A DNA stretch of 51,056 nucleotides from Aquincolibacterium sp964606385 (GCA_964606385.1 CAZSFZ010000016.1:1-51056); one strand, 5' to 3'. Counted from the stretch's first letter, positions 14,821 to 23,567 are shown. The notes: generated by a model not told the origin, from the sequence alone. Program-made: numbers and translations.

Positions 14821-15903
14821 ATGAACTGGCCCCGTAAATTCATCCACATCGACATGGACGCGTTCTTCGCGGCCGTGGAGCAGCGTGATCAGCCGGAACT
14901 CAAAGGCAAGCCCGTCATCGTAGGCGGGAATCCGAATAGCCGAAGCGTCGTAAGTACTTGCTCCTATGAGGCACGGAAATTCGGGGTTCACTCCGCCATG
15001 CCGACTGCCCAAGCCAAACGTCTTTGCCCCCACGGTATTTTTCTTACTCCCGATTTTGGAAAATATAGCGCCGCTTCCAAGTCCATCATGGCGATCCTTC
15101 ACACCTACACGCCTTTAGTCGAACAAGTGTCTCTGGATGAAGCCTACCTGGATGTTTCCGGGAATAAACTTAAACTTGATGACCCGGTGAAGCTCGCGGG
15201 TCTGATCAAGCAACATATTTTTGCCGTGACCCGGCTTACGGCTTCTGCCGGCGTGGCGCCCGCGATGTTCCTCGCGAAGATCGCCTCCGATATAAAAAAG
15301 CCGGACGGACTGACCGTGGTCTTTCCGGATAAGGTCCTGGAATTTTTAAAGGACCTGCCGGTGAGGAAGATCCCGGGAGTGGGCCCGCGCACGGAGGAGA
15401 TCCTTCACGGGATGACACTCAACACTTGCAGCGATCTTTGGGACGCGAAGCCCCAGGACCTTTGCGCGAAGCTGGGGAAGTGGGGGCTAGAACTTTTCCG
15501 CAAGGCGCGCGGGGAAGAGGACCGTGAAGTCAACCCGCACTGGGAACGGACGCAGTTGAGCGCGGAAGAAACGTTTCCCAAAGATGTTACGGATATCCCT
15601 TGGCTTAAAAGGAAACTCGCGCAGCTCGCGGAGCATGTGTTTTACGATCTGGAACAGGAAGGGAGGACGGGGCGGACGATAGTGCTCAAAGTGAAATATC
15701 ATGATTTCGTACAGATCACGCGTTCCAGGACCCTGGCCGCGCCGCCGGCGGATTGGCACACGCTTCACGAGGTCGCCTGCGATCTTTTGAAAAAGAAAAC
15801 CCTGGCTGGTCGTAAACCTATCCGCCTTCTCGGCCTTGGTGTGAGCGGGCTCGATATCCCCAGCCGGTTCCTGGCTTCGAGGCAGGGCGAGTTATTCACT
15901 TAG
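14821..15903 (+). CDS. dinB: DNA polymerase IV (Y family)
   Basis: A 360-residue error-prone translesion polymerase. The palm carries FIHIDMDAFFAAVEQ with the first catalytic Asp and the SLDEAYLDV block with the Asp-Glu pair. The thumb has the helix-hairpin-helix KIPGVGPRT, and the little-finger domain completes the protein. A C-terminal clamp-binding peptide is plausible around the final QGELF (QxxLF type). There is no ordinary ribosome-binding site: the ATG directly follows the palindromic repeat. No LexA-like box was recognised. Confidence 0.95.
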   Translation: MNWPRKFIHIDMDAFFAAVEQRDQPELKGKPVIVGGNPNSRSVVSTCSYEARKFGVHSAMPTAQAKRLCPHGIFLTPDFGKYSAASKSIMAILHTYTPLVEQVSLDEAYLDVSGNKLKLDDPVKLAGLIKQHIFAVTRLTASAGVAPAMFLAKIASDIKKPDGLTVVFPDKVLEFLKDLPVRKIPGVGPRTEEILHGMTLNTCSDLWDAKPQDLCAKLGKWGLELFRKARGEEDREVNPHWERTQLSAEETFPKDVTDIPWLKRKLAQLAEHVFYDLEQEGRTGRTIVLKVKYHDFVQITRSRTLAAPPADWHTLHEVACDLLKKKTLAGRKPIRLLGLGVSGLDIPSRFLASRQGELFT

Positions 15904-16019
15904 TCGGCTTGCCTTACATCTTCATTTTGCGATTCAACGAATGAATCAAAAGTCTGGTTTTGAAATATAAATACCCAGACGCTCTTAGGATTTTAAAGCA
16001 AAGGTGTTTGCCAGGTCTA

Positions 16020-17786
16020 TTACAAATGGCCGAATAACGGGGCATGCTTTTTTTTGAATTTTAAATATTCGAGTAAGACGGCCAAGGCCTCTTCTTTTTC
16101 TCCATTTTCATTGTACAGGAGAGCGAGCGCTTCATATCCATCCTTGATCAGAGGGGCCAGATTAATAGCTTTTCGGAATGAGGCGATCGAAGCCTCCCTT
16201 TGTTTCATTTCATGGTAAATTTTTCCGAGCTGAATGTAGAGATAAGGATTTTCAGGTTCGATTTGAATGGCTGTCGTCATGGCCTCGATGGGATCTTGGT
16301 TGACAGAAGCTCTGTCAGCGGCCAGCGGAGGTGAAGATAATTTTTTATAAAAAATGCCCCTATAATGATCGCTTTTACTTAAGTTCCCGAGCCGGGCGTA
16401 TGCAGTTGCCAGGTTGTAGTATGTCAGGGGAGTGTCGAACCCTAATTCCAAAGCTCTTTCATAAGAAATAACCGCATTTTTATCATCTTTTAACTCTCTG
16501 CTGTAAGCGTCGCCGAGGCTGGCATGAACGATGCCTTTAAGGGGGTATTTTTTTAAAGCATCAAGGCTTAGTGAGATTTTGTTTTTCCACACATCGTTTC
16601 TGGCATAAGTTGCGGCTGAGAGAACGGTAGCGAGAGAAAATACGACGAGAGCAAATACATTGAGCGATCTTGCCAGTATCCACAGCAGGGATACAGCAAA
16701 CAGGGAGAAGCCAAACATAGGAAGATAGAGGCGATGTTCAAATATGACATCGGCAATGGGAATGAAAGAAGATTCCACGCTTAATGTCAAAAAGAACCAT
16801 AGAATACCAAAAGAGAGGAGACGATTTTTTTTGATGAGATAAAGCATGACGGTGAGAATCGCCAGAAGCAACCCGCCCGCCAACCATGTCTCCATATCTC
16901 CCCAGCCTGATGAGATCCGGTAGTCATAATGCAGGCACTGATTGACAGGAAAAAAAAGCAACCGCAGGTAAGTCCTTATGACGCGAAATTGAGTCAAAAA
17001 ATAATCTCGGCTTGAAATGTCGGTGGCGGCCGAGGGTAAGATATTCATAGATCCGCCGGACCGCGTAAGGTGTTCGGCATTAGTCCAATAGAGCCATGGA
17101 ATGATAATGAAAAATGCCGCGAATGGGAGCCAGCGCAGGATTTTCTTTCGGAGCTCGGCGTTTGAAGAAGGCGGGAAAAAATATAACTCTGTAAATAGGA
17201 TCGCCAAAGGAAGCGTGAAGCTGATCTCTTTGGTGAACATGGCCATGGCGGCAAGCAAGCAGGTGAGTCGAAAATATCGAGCGTCTTCAAGGCGGGCTTT
17301 CAGATAAGCCCAAATGGTGCCAAGATAGAACAGCGAAGCCAATGATGTTGACCGCTGGACGATGTAAGTCACGGCTTGTGTTTGAATGGGATGGCTCAAG
17401 AACAAAAGCGCCACCGCTAAGGAAAAAATGTTTCGTTGTGATGGCGGGACATAATTTTTCTCAGGAAGGGTTCGGAGGATCAATTCGACAAGATTGAAGA
17501 CGATCATGGCGTTAAGAATGTGTATCAAGAGATTGAAAATGTGAAAGCCCCACGTTTCAAAGCCTGACAAATAAATGTTGAAGGAAAAGCTAAGATTCGT
17601 GATGAAGCGGGGAGGGCTGTAATCCCAAAGACGGCCGGGATTTAACGGGTAAAGGGAAAGATTCTCCGCGATATTTGGAATATCATCAAAATGGAAAGGG
17701 CCGTTTAGCGTGTTCGAATAGGCTGCGATCCCGAAAAACAGAAGGAGCAAATAGCAGATTCGCAAGGATAACGGTTTTGGACCCAT
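16020..17786 (-). CDS. TMTC-like membrane glycosyltransferase with C-terminal TPRs
   Basis: A 588-residue polytopic membrane protein. About ten hydrophobic segments occupy residues 8-390, and two to four TPR-type helical repeats cover about 420-580. An early lumenal/periplasmic FHFDD (Asp34-Asp35) matches the acidic pair of GT-C enzymes, and the HPIQTQAVTYIVQR block is typical of the DUF1736/TMTC group. These enzymes use a lipid-linked sugar to modify proteins; the substrate here is unknown. The gene is distinctly more AT-rich than its neighbours, is alone on the minus strand and has weak translation signals, so it may have been acquired. An undecaprenyl-type donor would come from UppS. Confidence 0.75.
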   Translation of the reverse strand: MGPKPLSLRICYLLLLFFGIAAYSNTLNGPFHFDDIPNIAENLSLYPLNPGRLWDYSPPRFITNLSFSFNIYLSGFETWGFHIFNLLIHILNAMIVFNLVELILRTLPEKNYVPPSQRNIFSLAVALLFLSHPIQTQAVTYIVQRSTSLASLFYLGTIWAYLKARLEDARYFRLTCLLAAMAMFTKEISFTLPLAILFTELYFFPPSSNAELRKKILRWLPFAAFFIIIPWLYWTNAEHLTRSGGSMNILPSAATDISSRDYFLTQFRVIRTYLRLLFFPVNQCLHYDYRISSGWGDMETWLAGGLLLAILTVMLYLIKKNRLLSFGILWFFLTLSVESSFIPIADVIFEHRLYLPMFGFSLFAVSLLWILARSLNVFALVVFSLATVLSAATYARNDVWKNKISLSLDALKKYPLKGIVHASLGDAYSRELKDDKNAVISYERALELGFDTPLTYYNLATAYARLGNLSKSDHYRGIFYKKLSSPPLAADRASVNQDPIEAMTTAIQIEPENPYLYIQLGKIYHEMKQREASIASFRKAINLAPLIKDGYEALALLYNENGEKEEALAVLLEYLKFKKKHAPLFGHL

Positions 17787-17824
17787 AAAACCCCAATGTG
17801 TGATAAGTGAAATGTCGGCCGAGC

Positions 17825-17853
17825 ATTATGTTTAATGCGGGAGAAGGGCGCAA
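17825..17853 (-). promoter_or_regulatory. candidate promoter for the glycosyltransferase gene
   Basis: On the minus strand, TTGCGC (17853-17848) lies 17 bases from CATAAT (17830-17825), about 40 bases before the start codon. Good -10, modest -35. Confidence 0.4.
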
Positions 17854-18010
17854 GGTTTTTCTTTCTAGTAAAAAAAGTGAACGGTTTGCCGAAGGTGCTT
17901 CAAAGGTAGTTCCCTCCTTATTTTAGCGACGGGCCTCACTTTTTCTTTTAACGGGTTATTTTTGAAAATAAAGGTAATTCATCAGCTTGTGGTATTGGGA
18001 TGCACAATCC

Positions 18011-18038
18011 TTGCGAATTCGTCCTGAATCCATATAAT
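18011..18038 (+). promoter_or_regulatory. candidate promoter for leuCD
   Basis: TTGCGA (18011-18016), a 16-base spacer and a perfect TATAAT (18033-18038). A start near 18045 would give an mRNA leader of about 165 bases that contains both structured repeats B1 and B2. From 17854 to 18010 I see nothing else except an AT-rich stretch. Confidence 0.5.
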
Positions 18039-18048
18039 TGTGCCTCCA

Positions 18049-18180
18049 CCCCAACTTGAAATTTTTTACATAAATGGCAGTTGGGGTTGCCCCAATTTCC
18101 GTCCAAGTCTTTGATTTCTTGGATGGCGAATTGGACGGCCCCAATCACAGCGATGCTGTGATTGATCGGTATTGGGACCG
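18049..18180. repeat. structured intergenic repeat, tandem copies B1 and B2, in the leuC leader
   Basis: B1: stem CCCCAACT/AGTTGGGG (18049-18056 with 18079-18086) around a 22-nt T-rich loop, then TTGCCCCAATTTC. B2: stem CCGTCCAA/TTGGACGG (18099-18106 with 18131-18138) around 24 nt, then CCCCAAT, an inner stem CACAGC/GCTGTG (18146-18151 with 18155-18160) and ATTGGG (18171-18176). The pitch is 50 bases. Box sequences and spacing match copy A at 3128-3207, whereas the stem sequences differ and stay complementary. An 18-base ATTGATMGGTATTGGGAC word is repeated at 18161 and 18191, the second copy ending at the leuC start. Confidence 0.6.
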
Positions 18181-18209
18181 ATTCGCAAAAATTGATAGGT
18201 ATTGGGACT

Positions 18210-19622
18210 ATGAAGAAAACGCTTTTCGAGAAGATATGGGACGCGCATGTGGTCAAGACCTTCCCCGACGGGACGGCCCTTCTTTATATTGACCGGCAGC
18301 TGGTGCATGAGGTGACAAGCCCCCAGGCGTTTGAAGGGCTCCGTCTTGCCGGGCGGAAGGTGCGTCGGCCCGAGCTCACCTTTGCCACGATGGACCATAA
18401 TGTTCCCACCGACGACCGTTTTAATATCAAGGATCCGGTTGCGAAGGCCCAGATCGACGCGATCACCCGGAATTGCGGCGATTTTGGCGTGAAACTCTTC
18501 GGCTTGGAAAGCGACCAGCAGGGCGTGATCCACATTATCGGCCCGGAACTCGGGATCACACTCCCCGGACAAACGATCGTTTGCGGGGATTCCCATACCG
18601 CGACGCACGGCGCTTTCGGTGCCTTGGCGTTCGGGATCGGCACTTCCGAGGTCGAGCACGTGCTCGCGACGCAATGCCTTCATCAAAGGAAACCTAAAAC
18701 GTTTAAAGTGGAATTCACGGGAAAGATCCGTCCGCCTGTTTCGCCGAAAGATATGGTCCTTAAACTGATCGGGATCATCGGGACCGCGGGAGCGACTGGT
18801 TGCGCGATCGAATTTTGCGGCGAAGCCATCCGCGCGCTTTCCATGGAAGGACGGTTGACGATCTGCAATATGGCGATCGAAGCCGGCGCGCGTTCCGGGA
18901 TGATCGCCCCCGATGAGGTCACATTCCGATATATTGAGGAAAGAAGCCGGCCGTACGCGCCGAAGGGAGAAGCACTGGAAAGATCCAAGGCGTATTGGAA
19001 AACCCTTTTTACGGATCCGGGCGCAAAATTCGATAAGGAACTTGTGATCGATGCTTCCAAGATCGCGCCCCAGGTGACTTGGGGAACCAGTCCCGGAATG
19101 GTGACGGACGTGGACGGACGTGTACCAGAACCGGATCAGGTTCCGGGATATGCCAAAGCGGATGTGGAAAAAGCTTTAAGTTACATGGGATTACGATCCG
19201 GCATGCCGATGACCGACATCAAGATCGATACGGTCTTTATCGGAAGCTGCACGAACGGCCGGATCGAGGATTTTCGCGCCGCGGCTGAATATCTCAAGAG
19301 GCACAAGATCGCTCAAGGGATCCGCGCCCTTGCGGTTCCGGGTTCGCAGCAAGTCAAGAAGCAGGCTGAGGCCGAAGGCCTGGACCGTATTTTTAAAGAG
19401 GCCGGGTTCGAATGGCGTGAATCCGGGTGCAGCATGTGTCTGGCCATGAACCCCGATCAATTGACGCCGGGGGAGCGTTGCGCGTCCACGTCCAACCGCA
19501 ACTTCGAAGGGCGTCAGGGCAAGGGCGGCCGGACCCATTTAGTAAGCGCCGAGATGGCTGCCGCGGCCGCCGTCGCGGGACATTTTGTGGATGTCCGGAA
19601 ATGGCCGGGGGTGCTTTCATGA
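18210..19622 (+). CDS. leuC: 3-isopropylmalate dehydratase large subunit
   Basis: A 470-residue aconitase-family enzyme that isomerises isopropylmalate in leucine synthesis. The [4Fe-4S] cysteines are Cys347 (GSCTNGR), Cys407 and Cys410 (SGCSMC), the same numbering as the E. coli protein. The CGDSHTATHGAFGALAFGIG block is intact. The start is ATG 18210 (MKKTLFEKIWDAHVV matches the family N terminus); an upstream in-frame start at 18162 only adds translated repeat. The ribosome-binding site is weak (GGGA). It overlaps leuD by four bases. No leuB or leuA is nearby. Confidence 0.96.
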   Translation: MKKTLFEKIWDAHVVKTFPDGTALLYIDRQLVHEVTSPQAFEGLRLAGRKVRRPELTFATMDHNVPTDDRFNIKDPVAKAQIDAITRNCGDFGVKLFGLESDQQGVIHIIGPELGITLPGQTIVCGDSHTATHGAFGALAFGIGTSEVEHVLATQCLHQRKPKTFKVEFTGKIRPPVSPKDMVLKLIGIIGTAGATGCAIEFCGEAIRALSMEGRLTICNMAIEAGARSGMIAPDEVTFRYIEERSRPYAPKGEALERSKAYWKTLFTDPGAKFDKELVIDASKIAPQVTWGTSPGMVTDVDGRVPEPDQVPGYAKADVEKALSYMGLRSGMPMTDIKIDTVFIGSCTNGRIEDFRAAAEYLKRHKIAQGIRALAVPGSQQVKKQAEAEGLDRIFKEAGFEWRESGCSMCLAMNPDQLTPGERCASTSNRNFEGRQGKGGRTHLVSAEMAAAAAVAGHFVDVRKWPGVLS

Positions 19623-20263
19623 AGGCCTTTGAGAATTTTCGCGGGGTGATCCTGCCGCTCGACCGCGCCAATGTGGATACCGACGCGATCATCCCGAAGC
19701 AATACCTGAAATCCATCAAGCGCACGGGATTCGGGGACGCGCTTTTTTCGGATTGGCGCTACCTGCCGGATGGAAAACCCAACCCCTCCTTTGTCCTGAA
19801 CGGAGAAGAATACCAGAACGCGACGATCCTGGTCGCCCGCAATAACTTCGGATGCGGTTCCAGCCGGGAACACGCCGTATGGGCGATTTGCCAGTACGGG
19901 TTCCGGGTCGTGATCGCCCCTTGGGCCGGTGAGGGGAAAGCGCGCGTTCCGGGCTTCGCTGATATTTTCAGGAATAATGGCGTCAAGAACGGCCTTTTAA
20001 CGATTGAGCTTTCTCCCGAGGATGTCGACAAGATCTTTTCGTTCGTCGGGCAAGAGCCTTTCCTCGAGGCGACGATTCATCTCCCCGATCAAACCGTAAC
20101 CGTGCATGCGTGCGGCAAAGATCACTTGTTCCTTTTTGAGATCGACCCTGCCGTGAAGGAACGATTCCTCCTCGGGCTCGACGATATCGGAATTACTCTT
20201 AAAGAAGAAAAAGCCATTCGCGATTTCGAGGCCAAGCAAGGTCCCCGGATCCTCCCCGCCTGA
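19619..20263 (+). CDS. leuD: 3-isopropylmalate dehydratase small subunit
   Basis: A 214-residue swivel-domain subunit that pairs with LeuC. The N-terminal block PLDRANVDTDAIIPKQYLK, the conserved NNFGCGSSREHAVWA (about residues 77-91) and the FRNNGVKNGLL region are typical of the bacterial type. ATG 19619 overlaps the leuC stop, so the subunits are coupled. A hairpin-plus-T terminator follows at 20289-20309. Confidence 0.96.
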   Translation: MKAFENFRGVILPLDRANVDTDAIIPKQYLKSIKRTGFGDALFSDWRYLPDGKPNPSFVLNGEEYQNATILVARNNFGCGSSREHAVWAICQYGFRVVIAPWAGEGKARVPGFADIFRNNGVKNGLLTIELSPEDVDKIFSFVGQEPFLEATIHLPDQTVTVHACGKDHLFLFEIDPAVKERFLLGLDDIGITLKEEKAIRDFEAKQGPRILPA

Positions 20264-20288
20264 TCCTTTTTTTCTGCAACCCCGAATT

Positions 20289-20309
20289 CCGTCCGAAGCG
20301 GCGGTTTTT
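20289..20309 (+). terminator. rho-independent terminator after leuD
   Basis: CCGTCCG (20289-20295) pairs with CGGCGG (20299-20304) with one bulged T, loop AAG, followed by TTTTT. Confidence 0.6.
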
Positions 20310-20497
20310 AAATTATCTCCATTAAGAAAAACCTTTGGAGGGCCGAATAATAAATGTAATATATCAGGCCAGATCCTGGAAAAGTCCTGGCGGAGGCGTG
20401 TTTCGGGTTTCCGAGTATTGGCAACCCAAGACTTTTTATTCGCAAGCAAGGAACTTATTTGAGCGTATAACCTTAATTGAACGAAAGGGTTATCCCC
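20310..20497 (+). promoter_or_regulatory. leader of the pilus locus, function unrecognised
   Basis: About 190 bases without a gene. A possible promoter is TTTGGA-17-TAATAT (near 20333-20361). Downstream, GC-rich complementary words (GCCAG/CTGGC near 20370-20395, GGGTT/AACCC near 20409-20431) suggest structure. I compared it mentally with the c-di-GMP-I riboswitch core and it does not fit. Confidence 0.3.
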
Positions 20498-22009
20498 ATG
20501 CAGGAACTCAAAGAAAGAACGATCAGGATTGCGCAAGGACGGGACCGGAGCGTTCCCACGATTCCAGCCTCCAAAACTCCCCGGTTTTTTTTCCGGTTCT
20601 TTTCCTCTCCTTCGTCCGCCACCCCTTCACAGACCGGCACGAATGCTTCAAAAAAAAATACGTTGAAAGATTCGTGGCCCCGCATTTCTAAAGATGACCT
20701 TGTCGCGGTGAGAAGCTGGGTCGCTCTTGAAGAAAAAATAATCCATGATTACCAGGAGCAGAAGCCCATCTTATCCCCCAAAGCAGTTTCTTCCCTCAAA
20801 GAGCCTGCTTCAAAAAATCCTCCTCAAGCGATATCGTCGCGTGCTATTTCCTCCGGAAAAAGCGCATTAACGACAGGAGGCGGGAAGAAGTTTGACCTCT
20901 TCGGTTTTTTGAAGTTCAGGAAACCGGTGCGAAATAATAAAAAAATCCATATAGCTTTTAAGCAGCCCGAAGTGGAAACTCGTCCGTTGAGTCCGGGGAA
21001 AGCGGATCTTCGCGCGATCCATGATTTTGTCGCTCTTGAGGAGAAGATCATCCATCATTATCACGACAAAAAAAGCGATCCAACCGCGCCAAAGGTTTCC
21101 CAGCCTGCGGTTTCAAGCCGACAGATTCGTGTCGCGAAGGAGCCCCAACGGCTGCCGGCCGTTTCTTCCGGATCCACGGCAAAAAAATCTCCAGATACCT
21201 TTCAGGCCTTTAGCAGCCATACGGGTATTTCTTCCGCTGGCATGCTTCCGCGACGCGAAACCACGCGCGACCCAAGGCAAATCAAGTCCTTAAAACCGGC
21301 CGGTCTTTTGGCGTTCGCGGGATGGCTGGTAGCCGGGGCATTTTTATTTTTGTATTCACAAAGCGTGGATTTGAACCGGGAATTTTCAACGAAGCTCGAT
21401 CAGGTTCTGGCGGAAAAGGAGCAGATCCATGCTTCATATGCTGAGCTAAAAGATCTCTCTCGGCAGCAGATCATCGAAATGAAATGGCTTAATGGTCAGC
21501 TCCAGGATCTATCGCTTGAATTGCAAAAGTCTAGAGCTGAAAAAGCAGATATTGAAAAAAACCTTGAGCAGGTCTACCTCAAGAAACTGGGTCAGAGTAA
21601 CGTCCGGTACGAGAAAGATCTTTTGGTGCTGCGCGATAAGATACAAACGCAAAATGCCGTCATAAGCGCTTTAAAAGCGCAAAGCGCGGCGTTTGAGAAA
21701 ATTATAGGCCAGGCGGGCATGGCAGCGCTTTCCGGGGCCTCGGCCGGCATGGCGCAGGAGCCCTTTGCGGGGAGCGAAGGATTTCAAGGCGAGGTGGTTT
21801 CACTAAGCATCCGTCAAAAATCCGTTGTAATCAGCCTGGGGGATACCCATGGAGCCCGTTTCGGGAGTCCAGTCAAAATATTCCGCAGCGGGATCGAGAT
21901 CGCTGCAGGACGTATCGACCGTGTTTATCCGACCATGTCCGTTGTGCTAGTAACGGATGCCGGCATGCTTAAATTAGTTCAGCCCGGAGACAAAGCCATT
22001 TTGTCCTAG
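20498..22009 (+). CDS. pilus-locus membrane protein with coiled coil and repeated VALEEKIIH motif
   Basis: A 503-residue protein I cannot assign to a named family. The N-terminal 260 residues are low-complexity, basic and Ser/Pro-rich. They carry two copies of a motif, VALEEKIIHDYQEQK (about residue 75) and VALEEKIIHHYHDKK (about 178), each preceded by DLxAxxxxV. A single membrane segment lies at about 268-290. A coiled coil (about 300-400) and a C-terminal beta domain follow (GEVVSLSIRQKSVVISLGD to LVQPGDKAIL), resembling MreC/FlgT-C-like beta domains. The start at ATG 20498 has AAAGGG upstream; a TTG at 20477 is possible. It precedes the PilM-PilN fusion, so it is probably a cell-envelope component of the same machine, with the repeats facing the cytoplasm. 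Confidence 0.55.
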   Translation: MQELKERTIRIAQGRDRSVPTIPASKTPRFFFRFFSSPSSATPSQTGTNASKKNTLKDSWPRISKDDLVAVRSWVALEEKIIHDYQEQKPILSPKAVSSLKEPASKNPPQAISSRAISSGKSALTTGGGKKFDLFGFLKFRKPVRNNKKIHIAFKQPEVETRPLSPGKADLRAIHDFVALEEKIIHHYHDKKSDPTAPKVSQPAVSSRQIRVAKEPQRLPAVSSGSTAKKSPDTFQAFSSHTGISSAGMLPRRETTRDPRQIKSLKPAGLLAFAGWLVAGAFLFLYSQSVDLNREFSTKLDQVLAEKEQIHASYAELKDLSRQQIIEMKWLNGQLQDLSLELQKSRAEKADIEKNLEQVYLKKLGQSNVRYEKDLLVLRDKIQTQNAVISALKAQSAAFEKIIGQAGMAALSGASAGMAQEPFAGSEGFQGEVVSLSIRQKSVVISLGDTHGARFGSPVKIFRSGIEIAAGRIDRVYPTMSVVLVTDAGMLKLVQPGDKAILS

Positions 22010-22027
22010 AAAGTTCCAAGGGGGATC

Positions 22028-23557
22028 ATGTCCAAAGGTGTTGGAGTTTATGTCGGCCGCAATGAAGTGATCGCGGTTTCTGCGGTCCGTACGATGACGG
22101 GTCCCCAAATCCAATCTTACGCCATTGTTCCGATCAGCCCGGCAGAGTCCCCGGAACCAGCCGTGGGCAAGGATGCCCAAAAGATCAAGAATATCAAACC
22201 GGAGAGACGGGCTATTCTCAAAGCTTTGAAAGATATCAAAGAGCCCGGGGCGTTTGTGAACGTGGCCGTTACCCCTCTTCAGGTCGTGACACGGCATTTT
22301 CTTATGCCGGTCGTTCCCAAAAAAGACGAGCCCATGGCGGTCCGTAATGAGGCGAGCCGGTATGTCCCGTTCAAGATCACAGAATCTTCCATGGACTACC
22401 ATTCTTATCTGACGCATAAGAATGTGGTATCGATCACCGCCACCGCCATACGGAATGAAAATCTCGAAACTTATTTGGAGGATCTGCGCTCGGCGTCCGC
22501 TAAAGTTCTTGCCGTGGAACCGGTCTATAACGCGGTGGGGCGCGCGTTCTCAGCGCTTAACCTTGTCGGCAAAGCCAAGGTTCATGGATTCGTAGTGCTG
22601 CAGTCGGATGGTAATGTCAATGTGACGCTGGCGTCCAGGGGAGTCGTTTATTTATCGCGGGATTTTCTGTTGAGCGGGAAGATCGAGGAGGACAAAACAA
22701 GGTTTCGCGACGAACTCAAAGCCTCCATGGATTACTTTTACAAGTTAACAGGAGGCGAAGCGATCGGACAGATCTTTCTTGCAGGGGCCGGGGATCTGAA
22801 GGTTTGGGTCGAATATCTGGAACACGCATTTAATTATACGATCCGTTTTGACGTTGCAAATCTTCCCAATGCCAAAAATTTGCCCCCAGAGACTTTACAC
22901 GCTGTTTTGGTCGCTTTCGGCTTGGCGCTCCGGTCCCTGGGATATTCCTCTTCCCTGGGAGAGATCCAGCTGCTGCCTCCCAAAGACCGAAGGTCTGATC
23001 TGGTTCACCTTTTAAGGTTCATTGCCATCGAATGTTCTGCCATTTTTGTTTTTTTTCTGTTGATCCGCCTCATTATTTTACAGCCGTCCCTGATGTTTCT
23101 GGAAAGCAAGAAGAATTCGATCCTTGGCCCTGCGGACCAGGAGTTTTCCGAGCTCGCACAGCAATCTTACGAAGATCTTGTGCTCGAGAAAGAAAATATG
23201 AAGGAAAAAGCGATGCAATTGGATAGATTTTTAAATGACAAATCTTCCGTAGCTGGATTCGTCATATCTCTTGGGCAAGGTCTGCCGCGGTCGATCATGC
23301 TTGACTATGTTTCCTTTGAAGACGCAAGCGGCACCTTGGTGTCGCCAGAAGCAAAAAAGAAAAAAAGGCTGGCTCTGCGGGGTGTTTGTTACCTTGGCAG
23401 TGCTGAAAAGGAAACAGAAGCTACAAGCGCGTGGGTTAAGTCCCTCGGCGAGAAGCCGGCCATGGCGGATTATTTTACCGAGATCAAGCTAGAGGAAATC
23501 AAACGCGATAAGTTCCGGGGCCGTGAAGTTACGCGGTTCAAAGTGTTAGGGGAATAA
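22028..23557 (+). CDS. pilM: PilM-PilN fusion (GspL-like inner-membrane platform protein)
   Basis: A 509-residue protein. Residues 1 to about 320 form an actin-like PilM domain (N-terminal GVYVGRNEVIAVSAVR, a central SYLTHKNVV strand and FLAGAGDLK near the nucleotide site). One membrane helix (about 328-356) and a periplasmic coil plus ferredoxin-like domain of PilN type follow, ending FRGREVTRFKVLGE. Separate pilM and pilN genes are the rule in type IV pili, while GspL of type II secretion is such a single chain. The gene therefore has secretion-system architecture. A GGGGGAT ribosome-binding site lies four bases before the ATG. The pilO-like gene follows after 10 bases. Confidence 0.75.
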   Translation: MSKGVGVYVGRNEVIAVSAVRTMTGPQIQSYAIVPISPAESPEPAVGKDAQKIKNIKPERRAILKALKDIKEPGAFVNVAVTPLQVVTRHFLMPVVPKKDEPMAVRNEASRYVPFKITESSMDYHSYLTHKNVVSITATAIRNENLETYLEDLRSASAKVLAVEPVYNAVGRAFSALNLVGKAKVHGFVVLQSDGNVNVTLASRGVVYLSRDFLLSGKIEEDKTRFRDELKASMDYFYKLTGGEAIGQIFLAGAGDLKVWVEYLEHAFNYTIRFDVANLPNAKNLPPETLHAVLVAFGLALRSLGYSSSLGEIQLLPPKDRRSDLVHLLRFIAIECSAIFVFFLLIRLIILQPSLMFLESKKNSILGPADQEFSELAQQSYEDLVLEKENMKEKAMQLDRFLNDKSSVAGFVISLGQGLPRSIMLDYVSFEDASGTLVSPEAKKKKRLALRGVCYLGSAEKETEATSAWVKSLGEKPAMADYFTEIKLEEIKRDKFRGREVTRFKVLGE

Positions 23558-23567
23558 GGCTCTATCT

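Noticed and set aside
18049..18180. Integron attC sites
   Set aside because: The folded repeats lack a proper RYYYAAC/GTTRRRY core pair and no integron integrase is present.
18162..18209. 16-residue N-terminal extension of LeuC
   Set aside because: It translates the repeated ATTGATMGGTATTGGGAC word; the family N terminus begins at 18210.
20365..20440. c-di-GMP riboswitch before the pilus locus
   Set aside because: The position would suit one, but the conserved core and tetraloop of the GEMM-I class could not be matched.
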